A program made the translations under genes and the position numbers. 41,101 bases of DNA, from positions 1-41,101 of the forward strand of contig CAJTWX010000004.1 in NCBI GenBank assembly GCA_910580155.1, in the 5' to 3' direction. How positions within the stretch are numbered: the stretch's first letter is position 1; every line of letters begins with the position of its first letter. The notes under the pieces were generated by a model. It ran no database searches. It had not been told where the DNA came from and was given only the letters and a program-made list of their open reading frames with translations. Source of the DNA: an uncultured Alphaproteobacteria bacterium. GTDB lineage: Bacteria > Pseudomonadota > Alphaproteobacteria > RF32 > CAG-239. Shown here in pieces: positions 33,237 through 41,101 of this stretch.

Positions 33237-34330
33237 GCGTATTGATTATTGTGCAGTCGCATTGCCATCATTTCGGGTGACAGGGTGGTTTGTTTGGTTT
33301 GCGGGGTAGGGGACTTTTCTGCCGGTGTTTTGAGGCGGGTGTTTTCCATCACGCGGGATTTGGCAAATGCCAGCTGGGCATCTTGCTGCATTGCGGTTTT
33401 GGTATCTCTGTTGTCTGCAGGAAAAGTGATGTTTTCCATTTTGTCAAATGTGGTTTGCGCATAAAGCGACATATCGGCTTTGAGGTCATTACCGCTTTGT
33501 TTGCCGAGGTCTGCGGTTTCATTTAATAGAAAAGATATTTGCTCGTCGGTGTAGCGGCTGATTATTTTGGTCGGGATTTCTCTGGGGCGGAGCGTATTGG
33601 GATCTGTTTTTAAGTCTTGTTCGTATTTTTCCTGTGCTTTCAGAGCCTGCTCGCGGATTTTGGCAACGTCTTCAGGGGTGTAAATTTTGGTTGGCTCCAA
33701 ACCTAAATCTGAACGCATTTGCATAATGCGCGCATAGATTTCTTCGCCGCTGTCCCAATAATCGTCTTTGCTGATGTTTTCTTTTATATAAGCCGTATCG
33801 CCATTTTCGAAAAGCAGTCCTTCATTATCGCCGATGATGTTTGCGGTAGAGATTAATTCGCTTTTATCTATGCTTAAAAGGTGGGTGGCTTCGTGTGTGA
33901 TGATTGAGGACAAGCCGTGTTCAACATCTTTGCAAAGATTGAGGTTTATAAAAACAGTCGGTTCGGCGATGTCTTCTACCCATTGTCCGGCAACGTTTTT
34001 GCCGCTTAAACTTTCCAGATGGAACTCTTCAAAGTTTTCGATTGCTTTTTTGGGGTCACCTTTGCCATAAGTTTCTATGGCTTCTTCGGTTAAGTGCAGT
34101 GTGCCGGCGCGAAGCTCTTCCATAAGCTGTTGGTGGTGGTTATTGGAGATACGGATGGTTACCTTATCAAGTTTGTCCATACATTCTTCGAATTTACCGT
34201 CTGCCTCATTTTTGAATTTGCCGGTTTTGTTGCGTTCGGTGAGCCAGCTTTTCAACCACCCGATACCTTCTGCAGCTTCGGCTTTTTCCTGTTCGGTAAG
34301 GGTAATGTCTGGGGTGGTTTTTATTTCCAT
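33233..34330 (-). CDS. Putative zinc metallopeptidase (HExxH)
   Basis: A 365-residue protein with HEATH (His146, Glu147, His150) in SSIITHEATHLLSID, the zinc-binding motif of metallopeptidases, and a possible third ligand in GEEIYARIM (Glu196/Glu197). No signal peptide is seen. The C-terminal 110 residues are charged and proline-rich, without a recognised domain. No close family is named with confidence. The ATG at 34330 is preferred because GGAGA lies seven bases upstream; the longer start at 34354 sits at the predicted transcription start. It overlaps the tail of the transporter gene by four bases on the opposite strand. It could be an effector-like or domesticated protease. Confidence 0.72.
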   Translation of the reverse strand: MEIKTTPDITLTEQEKAEAAEGIGWLKSWLTERNKTGKFKNEADGKFEECMDKLDKVTIRISNNHHQQLMEELRAGTLHLTEEAIETYGKGDPKKAIENFEEFHLESLSGKNVAGQWVEDIAEPTVFINLNLCKDVEHGLSSIITHEATHLLSIDKSELISTANIIGDNEGLLFENGDTAYIKENISKDDYWDSGEEIYARIMQMRSDLGLEPTKIYTPEDVAKIREQALKAQEKYEQDLKTDPNTLRPREIPTKIISRYTDEQISFLLNETADLGKQSGNDLKADMSLYAQTTFDKMENITFPADNRDTKTAMQQDAQLAFAKSRVMENTRLKTPAEKSPTPQTKQTTLSPEMMAMRLHNNQYA

Positions 34331-34361
34331 TGCGGTTCTCCGAATAATTACCATATAATTT

Positions 34362-34390
34362 ATTATAGCTGATTTTTAATATGGTGTCAA
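34362..34390 (-). promoter_or_regulatory. Consensus sigma70 promoter for the HExxH protein
   Basis: On the minus strand a perfect TTGACA (34390-34385), a 17-base spacer and a perfect TATAAT (34367-34362). Transcription should start near 34355. Confidence 0.85.
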
Positions 34391-34410
34391 GTTTTATGGA
34401 GGTTGTTCTC

Positions 34411-34451
34411 TCCCTGCCTCCTCCCTTTAAGGGGAGGAGGTTTTACAGGGA
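34411..34451. other. CCTCC/GGAGG hairpin between the HExxH gene and pepA
   Basis: CCTCCTCCC (34417-34425) pairs with GGGAGGAGG (34432-34440). TCCCTG (34411-34416) and CAGGGA (34446-34451) extend it past a five-base bulge. It lies seven bases beyond the pepA stop. A T run exists only on the plus strand (TTTTA), so it is an imperfect pepA terminator. Similar hairpins are at 14307 and inside dnaG. Confidence 0.6.
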
Positions 34452-34457
34452 AGAAAG

Positions 34458-35933
34458 TTATTTCTTTTCCAAATTCTTCAAGAATTGGTTTAAGAGGCGG
34501 ACGCCGAAACCCGAGGCTCCGAGCGGATAAAGCGGTTTGGCTTTTTCGACTTTGTCCATACCGGCAATATCAAGGTGTGCCCAAGGGGTGTTTTTATTCA
34601 CAAAGCTTTCCAAAAAGCAAGCGGCGGTGATGGAACCGGCGGCTCTGCCGTTTGAGATATTTTTAATATCGGCAATGTCGGACTTTATCATTTTACGATA
34701 ATTGTCATTGAGCGGGAAACGCCACAATTCTTCGCCTGCCTGTTCACCCGAAATGCTTAACAGCTCTGCCATACAGTCGTCATTGGTAAACATACCCGCC
34801 ATTTCATTGCCTAATGCGATAATAATTGCGCCGGTTAAGGTGGCGATGTCGATAATCCGCTCAGGGTTATATTGCTGTTGAATGTAGGTGAGGCAATCAC
34901 CCAAAACAAGTCTACCCTCGGCGTCGGTGTTTAAAATCTCGACGGTTTGCCCCGAGAGCGATGTAACGATGTCACCAGGGCGTGTGGCGGTGCCGGAGGG
35001 CATATTTTCGACCAAGCCCACTATTCCGACAATATTTAAGTTTAAGTTTTGCTGCGCGGCGGCTTTTAAGCTGGCGGCTACTACGGCCGAACCGGCCATA
35101 TCCTGTTTCATATCCCACATACCGGCAGAGGGTTTTAGGGAGATACCGCCGGCATCAAATGTGACGCCTTTGCCGACTAATGCAATGTCCCAATTTTTGC
35201 TCTTTTTATTGCCGCGATGCTCGATGATGCAGACATATGGCGGGTTTGCAGAGCCTTGTGACACGGAGAGCAGCATATTAAAACCTTTTTTCTTCAGCTC
35301 GCTTTGGTTTAAGAGTGTTACTTTTAAGCCGAGGTGTTCGAGGCGTTTGATGTCTGCAGCGTAGATTTCCGGCGTCAGTTCGTTTGCCGGTTCGTTGGTT
35401 AAATCGCGCGCATAGCGGACAGCATTTGCCAGAGCGGCTTTATCTTCATAAGTCTTTTTATCCAGCTTTTCTTTAGCAACAAAATTGACGGTTTCGAGTT
35501 TCGGAAAATCGGACGGTTTCTTTTTGGTATGGTATTTATCAAAGCTGTATGATGCAAGCTCAATACCGAATGCCAGCGACTCGGCAACTTTTTCGGCCGT
35601 AAAGTCGGTTTTGGGTAGTTTTCTTGCATAAACGGCAGCGGATTTGAAGTTTTTAATCCGGCTGTAGAGTTTGCCGCCCAGTTCTTCTAGCTCTGCCGTG
35701 CTTATCGTGTTTTTAATGCGCAGAAGGACAACTGCCTCTTTGACCATATCAAGCACTAAAATATCTTTTTTGTTTTCAGCGGTGTCTTCACGCTCTATCA
35801 ATGCCTTAAGGCGGTTAAATGTCGAGCGGTCAATAATCTGCGCAGCGCCGTAGTTTAAATCTTCCTCTTTGGTGGCGATGAGGATTTTTGCTTCTGCTGT
35901 TTCATAAGATTGGTTAAAGGTTATTTCGGTCAT
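34458..35933 (-). CDS. pepA: Leucyl aminopeptidase (M17)
   Basis: Cytosolic two-zinc aminopeptidase that removes N-terminal residues from peptides. The 491 residues have the M17 catalytic half: Lys255 and Asp260 in VGKGVTFDAGG, Lys267, Asp278 in KQDMAGSA, and NTDAEGRLVLGD with Asp337, Glu339 and Arg341. The N-terminal half (about 1-165) is the usual regulatory domain. AGGAG lies six bases before the ATG. No convincing promoter was found in the gap shared with tsaC. Confidence 0.95.
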   Translation of the reverse strand: MTEITFNQSYETAEAKILIATKEEDLNYGAAQIIDRSTFNRLKALIEREDTAENKKDILVLDMVKEAVVLLRIKNTISTAELEELGGKLYSRIKNFKSAAVYARKLPKTDFTAEKVAESLAFGIELASYSFDKYHTKKKPSDFPKLETVNFVAKEKLDKKTYEDKAALANAVRYARDLTNEPANELTPEIYAADIKRLEHLGLKVTLLNQSELKKKGFNMLLSVSQGSANPPYVCIIEHRGNKKSKNWDIALVGKGVTFDAGGISLKPSAGMWDMKQDMAGSAVVAASLKAAAQQNLNLNIVGIVGLVENMPSGTATRPGDIVTSLSGQTVEILNTDAEGRLVLGDCLTYIQQQYNPERIIDIATLTGAIIIALGNEMAGMFTNDDCMAELLSISGEQAGEELWRFPLNDNYRKMIKSDIADIKNISNGRAAGSITAACFLESFVNKNTPWAHLDIAGMDKVEKAKPLYPLGASGFGVRLLNQFLKNLEKK

Positions 35934-36005
35934 TTGTTTCTCCTATAATATAATTTTCGGCTATTTTGCGGCTAAAGGGGTGAAGATTTAGTTAATAATT
36001 GAGGC

Positions 36006-36036
36006 TTGACATTGCTTTTTATGGTGGTAATGTCAA
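36006..36036 (+). promoter_or_regulatory. Promoter with overlapping inverted repeat for tsaC
   Basis: A consensus TTGACA (36006-36011), a 16-base spacer and TAATGT (36028-36033). TTGACATT (36006-36013) and AATGTCAA (36029-36036) are a perfect eight-base inverted repeat covering both boxes, so it may also be an operator or a hairpin. Confidence 0.55.
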
Positions 36037-36065
36037 AAAAAATTTATTTTGCAGCAGAGGGCGTT

Positions 36066-37010
36066 ATGAGCGGTATTTTTAAAGCGGATATGGATAATAT
36101 AAAACGTGCGGGGACAATTATCAACGGTGGCGGGCTTGTGGCTTTTCCGACCGAGACGGTTTACGGGCTGGGGGCAAGCGTTTATGACAGGCACGCTGTG
36201 GCGGCAATTTTTGAGGCCAAGGGGCGGCCGGCGTTTAATCCGCTGATTTCACATATCAGCATTCCCGAGATGCTTGGCGAGTATGCGGCGGCAGACAGCC
36301 GTGCCGAATATCTTGCCAAAAAGTTTTGGCCGGGGCCGCTGACTTTTGTTTTGCCGCGGGTTGAAGATGACCCGTCGATTGATCTGGTTTGCGCGGGGCT
36401 TAATACCATTACCGTGCGTTGTCCGGATCATCCGGTGGCGCGGGCGTTGATTAACGTTGCTGGTGTGCCGATTGCCGCGCCGTCTGCCAATCGCTCGCAG
36501 ACTATTTCTCCGACCACTGCTGAAGCGGTGTTTGAAAGTCTGGGTGAGCGTGTGGATATGATTTTGGATGGCGGACCTTGTGAAGTCGGCGTTGAGTCGA
36601 CTATCTTGGACTTGACGACCCCAAAGCCTGTGTTACTAAGGGCAGGGGGAGTTACACGCGAGCAGCTTGAGGAAGCGTTAAACGAGCCGGTGTACATCTC
36701 AGACGGCAACCCCGATAAGCCGACTTCTCCGGGGCAGCTTTTGAAGCACTATGCGCCCTCCAAAAAGTTTCGTATTAACGTGACCGAACCTGCTGCAGAT
36801 GAGTTGTTTATCGCATTTGGGGCAGGGTATCCAGATGCTCTGATGAATTTAAGCCCCTCGGGCAATCTGCGCGAAGCTGCCGCGAACCTTTTTGCCTTTA
36901 TGCGTGAGGCTGATAAAAATCCGCATTATGCCAAAATGGCAATGGCTCCCATTCCGAACGAGGGGGTGGGGTTGGCGATTAATGATCGTATTCGCCGGGC
37001 CTCCCGTTAA
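36066..37010 (+). CDS. tsaC: L-threonylcarbamoyladenylate synthase (Sua5/YrdC type)
   Basis: Makes threonylcarbamoyl-AMP from threonine, bicarbonate and ATP, the first step of the t6A37 modification of ANN-decoding tRNAs. The 314 residues show the YrdC core (GGLVAFPTETVYGLG, KGRPAFNPL, WPGPLTFVL, PIAAPSANRS) and, after SPGQLLKHYAP, the C-terminal Sua5 domain. The ATG at 36066 is chosen because earlier in-frame starts lie on the promoter boxes; AGAGGG is four bases upstream. The stop codon is the first part of a family C palindrome. Confidence 0.94.
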   Translation: MSGIFKADMDNIKRAGTIINGGGLVAFPTETVYGLGASVYDRHAVAAIFEAKGRPAFNPLISHISIPEMLGEYAAADSRAEYLAKKFWPGPLTFVLPRVEDDPSIDLVCAGLNTITVRCPDHPVARALINVAGVPIAAPSANRSQTISPTTAEAVFESLGERVDMILDGGPCEVGVESTILDLTTPKPVLLRAGGVTREQLEEALNEPVYISDGNPDKPTSPGQLLKHYAPSKKFRINVTEPAADELFIAFGAGYPDALMNLSPSGNLREAAANLFAFMREADKNPHYAKMAMAPIPNEGVGLAINDRIRRASR

Positions 37011-37134
37011 AACCGCGAAATTTTGTGAATTGACTCCAAGATGGAAGCCCCGCTTCAGTCGGGTCACGTAGGTTTACTACGCTCCCCTCCTTTGGGGGAC
37101 ATCTTGGGTCACTTCGCAAAATTTCGCGGTTTTT
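37008..37134. repeat. Palindromic repeat family C, complete copy 2
   Basis: It starts on the tsaC stop codon. The outer arms AAAACCGCGAAATTTTG (37009-37025) and CAAAATTTCGCGGTTTT (37117-37133) are perfectly inverted. Inner CCAAGATG/CATCTTGG arms are also perfect. The T run closing the right arm makes it a plausible terminator for tsaC. It is nearly identical to the copy at 41001. Confidence 0.93.
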
Positions 37135-37142
37135 ACAGGACC

Positions 37143-37335
37143 ACGAGGGAAGTTTGAGTTTGACACTGGGATGGAAGCCCCGCTTCAGTCGGGTCAGTGC
37201 GCGCCGCACCTGCAACGATGTGGGCTGCGGCGGGTAGAGAGTGTGTGCCGCTATGCGCGGGCTTTATTTAATGGGGCAGTGCGCGCCGCACCTGCAACGA
37301 TGTGGGCTGTTTTGCAAAATGACACGGTTTATTTT
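37143..37335. repeat. Degenerate family C copy with a doubled family D segment
   Basis: It carries GATGGAAGCCCCGCTTCAGT as in the neighbouring copy, then a 33-base family D segment (GCGCGCCGCACCTGCAACGA core) repeated exactly at 37195-37227 and 37277-37309. It ends with TTTGCAAAATGACACGGTTT. It appears to be a family C element into which a family D unit was inserted or duplicated. Confidence 0.8.
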
Positions 37336-37592
37336 TTGTCTGATTTTTTTTATAAAAATTTGTAAAAAAAATAATTTAAAAATCTACCTTTGAACAGGTT
37401 GTTTGCAAGCGGAAAAAAGCTATATTACTGATATAATAATATTATCGGGAAAGTGGCGGAAAACTTACATTCTTTTGGGGTGTGAATGTTGTTTATAAGT
37501 TGCAGAAAGCCTTTGATTCTGCCGTTTATAAGTCTATACTGTCGCTATAATGTAATATATACTATGTAAAAAATTAAAGGATTTTAGTAAAG
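37336..37592 (+). promoter_or_regulatory. AT-rich malQ leader region
   Basis: No gene is seen in these 257 bases. Candidate promoter elements are TTGATT (37513-37518), a 16-base spacer and TATACT (37535-37540). A second TTGTTT-16-TATATT pair lies near 37400. Between them CTTACATTC...GAATGT...TATAAG (about 37464-37501) forms a near-palindrome that could be an operator. Confidence 0.45.
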
Positions 37593-40172
37593 ATGGGAAT
37601 CGATCACTACATCGGCAAACTGGCACATCTTTGCGGGATTGAATATACCGCTAAAATTGACGTGAAAGTCGGGTTGCTGAAAACGATGGGTATCCTTGAC
37701 CGCGATTTTGATAACCACACGCCCGATGAAAGTCAGCAACGGCGGAATATTGAGCTATTGATGCAGCTGGTTGAGGAAAAAGAAGCAGAAGAATTTATTG
37801 ATATTTCCCGCCACGTTCCGGTTTTACGGCATAATCAGGTGGAGGAAATCGTGGTTTCCCTGCCTGAAGGCGTGAACAAACTACGGTGGAACTTTTATGA
37901 GGATGAAGATCCTTCGAAATATTATAAAGGCGAGGCTTCTGTTAATAATAATGAAAATGAAGAACCCGAAGAGCGCCTGTATCGCGGTGAAATCTCGGTT
38001 GATGAGATGAAACCATATGTTGGCGAGCGTGAAACCAAAGAAATTAACGGCGTTACATACCGCAAATATCTGTTTAAATTTCCGTTTGAAGTCCGTTTGG
38101 GCTATCACGAGGTTGAATTTGAATATGACCGGCCGGACGGAACGGTTACGGGACAGAAAACACACTTGATTTCTGCGCCGGAGAAATGTTATGACGGGCT
38201 GGGTATCCGTGATGGGAAAAAGACCTGGGGCGTGCCGGTGCAGCTGTATGAACAGGTGAGTGAAAATAATCTCGGTATCGGTAACTTCAGCGATTTGGCG
38301 CATTTGGGCTATGTGCTTGGCAAGCACGGGGCAGGGCTTATCGGCGTGAACCCGCTGCACGCTTCGCAAGACAATATGCCAGAAAATGCTTCGCCTTACG
38401 GGCCGGACAGCCGGATGTTTTTTAACTATATCTATATTGACGTGACGGCGGTTGATGAATTTAAAAACAGTCCGGATATTCAGGAATATTACAATAGTTT
38501 TGCGTTTCAGGAAAAATTAAAGAGAAACCGGCGGCGGACATATGTGGACTATACGACCACGCAGGAGTTGGTGGATGATATTCTGCACCGCTGTTTTGAG
38601 AAGTTTGACCAAGACCGCGAAAGTGAGGAACACAAGCGTTTTGATGTTTTTTGCACGGATAAAGACGGCATCTTGGAGATGTTTGCAACGTTTCGCGCGC
38701 TTAATAAATGGTTTTCGACACAAGATGTTGTTCCGGTTAACTGGCGGGAATGGCCAGAGGAATATAAAAACCCGAATTCGGAGACGATTAAGCGATTTCA
38801 GGCCGAACACAGACGAGAGATTGAGTATTACAAATATACGCAGTGGCTGTGCGAAAAGCAACTGCAGTTTGTGAAAGAAACCTGTAATAATTCGGGGATG
38901 AAAATCGGGCTTTATATGGATATGGCGGTCGGTGCGTCGTTTAAGGGGTTTGAGGCTTGGTATTACTCTGACCTTTACCTTAAAGGAACGGCCGGTGCGG
39001 AGCCGGACATCTTGTCGCAAAACGAGCAGCAATGGGGGCTGTTGGGCTTTAACCCGATTGAGCTGCAAAAAGACGGATATGAGCCGTATCGGCGGATTTT
39101 GGAAGCCAATATGCGGTATGCAGGCTGTCTTCGAATCGACCACGTTTTGCAATTGAGCCGTTTGTATATTTATCCGGAAAACGGTGGCGAAGGCTCTTAT
39201 GTTTATTATAATTCGCAGGAGCTGATGGCAATTGTGGCACTGGAGAGCCATCGCCATAAGACGATGGTTATCGGCGAAGACCTTGGCAATGCGCGGGATT
39301 CTTTCAGAAAGGATTTGGAAGATTTCGGCATTATGTCATATAAAGTGTTGCCGTTTGAGCATAAAAACGACTGTTGGGGGTCGATGGTGCGACCGGAAGA
39401 ATATATGCAGATGTCGGTTTGCGCAACCTCAACGCACGATACGCCGACGCTTGTTAACCAGTGGGATGTGCGCGATGTGTGGCAGAAGAAGCATTTGGGG
39501 ATTATTACCGAAGAGCAGGCAAATGCCAAATTCGGGCAATATGCCAACCAGCGTCAGGCTTTGAACTGGGTTCTCGGCGAATATCACTGTTGGGAAGAAG
39601 TTGGCGGAAAGCCCTCTCTTAATCCGAAAGAAGAGGCAAATACCGTGCCCGAGAAATATGTACAGGCGGTTAGTGCGTATATGGCTAAGTCTAATTCGGC
39701 AATTATGCTGATGCCGTTTTCTGATATTTTCGGGGCGAGTGAAATGGGCAATATTCCGGGGACGACCGAGATGGAGTGGTCTCTCGGCAAGCCGATTTTG
39801 GAAATTCGTGGTGACAAGTCTTTCCCGAACTGGCGGCGAAAAATGCATATTCCGGTTGAACATATTGAGGAAGTTCCGCAGTTTCAGGAAATTGTCAGTA
39901 TCTTAAATCGTTACCGGACAAACGGCAACGACGGACGCGGGCGTTATTATCAGTTTAGCAGGCCGGGGAATAATCTTGCTTCAACGCTTGATTTCAGCAA
40001 GGCGCAACGTCTTTATAACATTATTAAGTATAAAGAGGACTATCAGTTTTCGGCCTTGTTAAAGAGCCGGTACAGCGAAGCGTATAAGCAGCATCTGGAT
40101 AAACGGCGCATTGAAACGCAAAGAAGGTATGATGCGGTTGTGCAGGCTTGGTCGCGGCATAAGAATCGCTAA
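37593..40172 (+). CDS. malQ: 4-alpha-glucanotransferase (GH77, amylomaltase type)
   Basis: Transfers alpha-1,4-glucan segments between maltodextrins or glycogen-derived oligosaccharides in the cytoplasm. The 859 residues contain the GH77 catalytic triad: nucleophile Asp516 in CLRIDHVLQL, acid/base Glu562 in GEDLG and Asp616 in STHDTPTL, as well as NPLHASQDNMPENASPYGP, the substrate-entry region. The N-terminal 200 residues form an extra beta-rich domain with a charged linker (about 105-130). Its length exceeds short amylomaltases of about 500 residues, and its shape fits the long proteobacterial MalQ class. No malP or glg gene is nearby, so its physiological partner is unknown. Confidence 0.94.
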   Translation: MGIDHYIGKLAHLCGIEYTAKIDVKVGLLKTMGILDRDFDNHTPDESQQRRNIELLMQLVEEKEAEEFIDISRHVPVLRHNQVEEIVVSLPEGVNKLRWNFYEDEDPSKYYKGEASVNNNENEEPEERLYRGEISVDEMKPYVGERETKEINGVTYRKYLFKFPFEVRLGYHEVEFEYDRPDGTVTGQKTHLISAPEKCYDGLGIRDGKKTWGVPVQLYEQVSENNLGIGNFSDLAHLGYVLGKHGAGLIGVNPLHASQDNMPENASPYGPDSRMFFNYIYIDVTAVDEFKNSPDIQEYYNSFAFQEKLKRNRRRTYVDYTTTQELVDDILHRCFEKFDQDRESEEHKRFDVFCTDKDGILEMFATFRALNKWFSTQDVVPVNWREWPEEYKNPNSETIKRFQAEHRREIEYYKYTQWLCEKQLQFVKETCNNSGMKIGLYMDMAVGASFKGFEAWYYSDLYLKGTAGAEPDILSQNEQQWGLLGFNPIELQKDGYEPYRRILEANMRYAGCLRIDHVLQLSRLYIYPENGGEGSYVYYNSQELMAIVALESHRHKTMVIGEDLGNARDSFRKDLEDFGIMSYKVLPFEHKNDCWGSMVRPEEYMQMSVCATSTHDTPTLVNQWDVRDVWQKKHLGIITEEQANAKFGQYANQRQALNWVLGEYHCWEEVGGKPSLNPKEEANTVPEKYVQAVSAYMAKSNSAIMLMPFSDIFGASEMGNIPGTTEMEWSLGKPILEIRGDKSFPNWRRKMHIPVEHIEEVPQFQEIVSILNRYRTNGNDGRGRYYQFSRPGNNLASTLDFSKAQRLYNIIKYKEDYQFSALLKSRYSEAYKQHLDKRRIETQRRYDAVVQAWSRHKNR

Positions 40173-40312
40173 AAGCGGTTTGTGATATTATATTGCAGGG
40201 TGAAAGTACAGTATTGCCAAGCCTTTTTCGGGGTGTGCTTGTGAAAAGGGCGGGTGCGTCATATTCCTGAAACATAAAAAATGTTTTGTTTTGTGGATAA
40301 AACAGAAGAAAC

Positions 40313-40342
40313 TTGATAATTAGGTATAGAATGTTCTAAAAT
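40313..40342 (+). promoter_or_regulatory. Putative promoter for the PilS-like gene
   Basis: TTGATA (40313-40318), an 18-base spacer and TAAAAT (40337-40342), 53 bases before the start. The rest of the gap after malQ holds an AT-rich AAACAT/ATGTTT hairpin near 40270 that may end malQ transcripts. Confidence 0.45.
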
Positions 40343-40394
40343 AGCTATAGTATTTTGGGTATATAAATTGTTTTGTTCGTATTTGGATTAACTT

Positions 40395-41003
40395 ATGTCT
40401 GCAAAGAAACAACAGGTCAGATTAATCTTTAAGCTCGCCGCATTCGGAGCTTTTATTATGCTCGGGTGGCTGGGGATTAGAAACTATAAGGCATCAGTTG
40501 AAAAGCTTAAAGTTAATGCTTGTATTGAAGAATTATCTGAAATTATCTTAAATATGAGAGAGAAATTCAATTCCGGCAAATATACCAGTCTTGATTATAA
40601 AATGGCAGTAAATTTGGCGATTTTTCCAAAACGTATGTTTAAAGATGGCTATAGGGAGGCTGTTAACGGGTATCTCGGGGGGGTGGATGTTTTTGTGTCA
40701 TCTTTATCTAAAGATATGCCGGACAGCGCTTGGGAAATTTCTTTTCAGGGGCTGAGCCAGACTGGTTGTATGGAATTGGTGCGGCTAAACCTGAGTGGTA
40801 ACAGCGTGATTGCCGTGGCCGGTTATGGTCGACCGATGCCGAGCGGGGTTTTGGATGAGATCTACTTAGAAACAAAACAGGAAGACATTAAAAAACGAAA
40901 TATTTTCAAAGGCAATATAGCTCCCTTTATTGATGATTACCGGCTTCGGGAGGTGTGCAATTGTGAGGATGAGTATTGCACTGTTGTTTGGAAGTTCCGA
41001 TAA
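40395..41003 (+). CDS. Membrane-anchored PilS-like (type IV pilin fold) protein, tentative
   Basis: A 202-residue protein with one N-terminal membrane helix (about 10-27) followed by a long amphipathic helix (about 28-60). The segment AVNGYLGGVDVFVSSL...WEISFQGLSQTGCMELV has the sheet layout of IncI-type PilS pilins, where a G(G)-strand block precedes a Cys-containing helix. It lacks a Gly-Xaa4-Glu prepilin cleavage site, so it is not a normal pilin. Cys occur in a CNCEDEYC cluster near the C-terminus. The match to PilS is by eye. It ends with its stop on a family C palindrome. Confidence 0.55.
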   Translation: MSAKKQQVRLIFKLAAFGAFIMLGWLGIRNYKASVEKLKVNACIEELSEIILNMREKFNSGKYTSLDYKMAVNLAIFPKRMFKDGYREAVNGYLGGVDVFVSSLSKDMPDSAWEISFQGLSQTGCMELVRLNLSGNSVIAVAGYGRPMPSGVLDEIYLETKQEDIKKRNIFKGNIAPFIDDYRLREVCNCEDEYCTVVWKFR

Positions 41004-41101
41004 AAACCGCGAAATTTTGTGAATTGACTCCAAGATGGAAGCCCCTCTTCAGTCGGGTCACGTAGGTTTACTACGCTCCCCTCCTTTGGGGGACATCTTG
41101 G
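41001..41101. repeat. Palindromic repeat family C, copy 3 (cut by window end)
   Basis: It starts on the TAA stop of the PilS-like gene. Over about 99 bases it differs from the 37008 copy at one position (CCCCGCTTC there, CCCCTCTTC here). The right arm lies beyond the window. Confidence 0.93.

Noticed and set aside
36006..36065. TTG or ATG starts upstream in tsaC
   Set aside because: They coincide with the promoter boxes; the YrdC domain is complete from 36066.

Overview
The window looks like a chromosomal segment of an alphaproteobacterium, probably an uncultured host-associated lineage. That placement is inferred from gene content and gene order: MJ0042/DUF3426 protein next to ftsEX, a YdcF-like protein followed by a PlsC-like acyltransferase, YqeY-DnaG, RpoD with an acidic non-conserved region, and an alphaproteobacterial PBP1A and RF2. 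No tRNA, rRNA, CRISPR array or insertion sequence with a transposase was seen.

Layout. 0-8 kb: mrcA (PBP1A); an Asd-family protein that has lost its catalytic residues; a small membrane protein; then, on the minus strand, a helical-repeat protein and an AmpD-type amidase; then prfB, which needs a programmed +1 frameshift. 8-14.3 kb: an HxlR-type regulator and a two-gene unit encoding a PilM-like protein and a 1433-residue PilV/prepilin-like giant protein. 14.4-20.7 kb: rpoD on the plus strand, convergent with a minus-strand unit of DUF3426 protein, yqeY and dnaG. 20.8-26.3 kb: ftsE-ftsX-two unknown membrane proteins-a WbsX/YdcF composite protein-plsC, very tightly packed. 26.4-30.8 kb: hemW, two related lipoproteins, dnaJ, and a flavin reductase with a basic tail. 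30.8-34.4 kb: two minus-strand proteases (S41 type and HExxH type), each behind a near-consensus sigma70 promoter, flanking a DMT-type transporter. 34.4-41 kb: pepA, tsaC/sua5, malQ and a PilS-like membrane-anchored protein.

Much of the non-coding DNA consists of dispersed repeats. Family A (about 75-160 bp) ends in a built-in terminator-like hairpin. Family B is a palindrome carrying the GTCATTGCGAG / CTCGCAATGAC arms whose translation gives the familiar SHCEERSDVAI-like peptides. Family C is a roughly 130 bp palindrome that begins on the TAA stop codon of the preceding gene. Family D is a short GCGCCACCTGCAACG-type repeat. Family B has expanded inside the dnaG reading frame without breaking it, adding a low-complexity linker of roughly 100 residues. 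These repeats sit at the borders of several places where expected gene order is disturbed (mrcA/prfB, dnaG/rpoD).

The most unusual items are the repeat-derived DnaG linker, the WbsX glycan-enzyme domain inserted into a YdcF-like protein, the giant PilV-like protein with its PilM-like partner, the stop-codon-anchored palindromes, and the pair of proteases under matching strong promoters.
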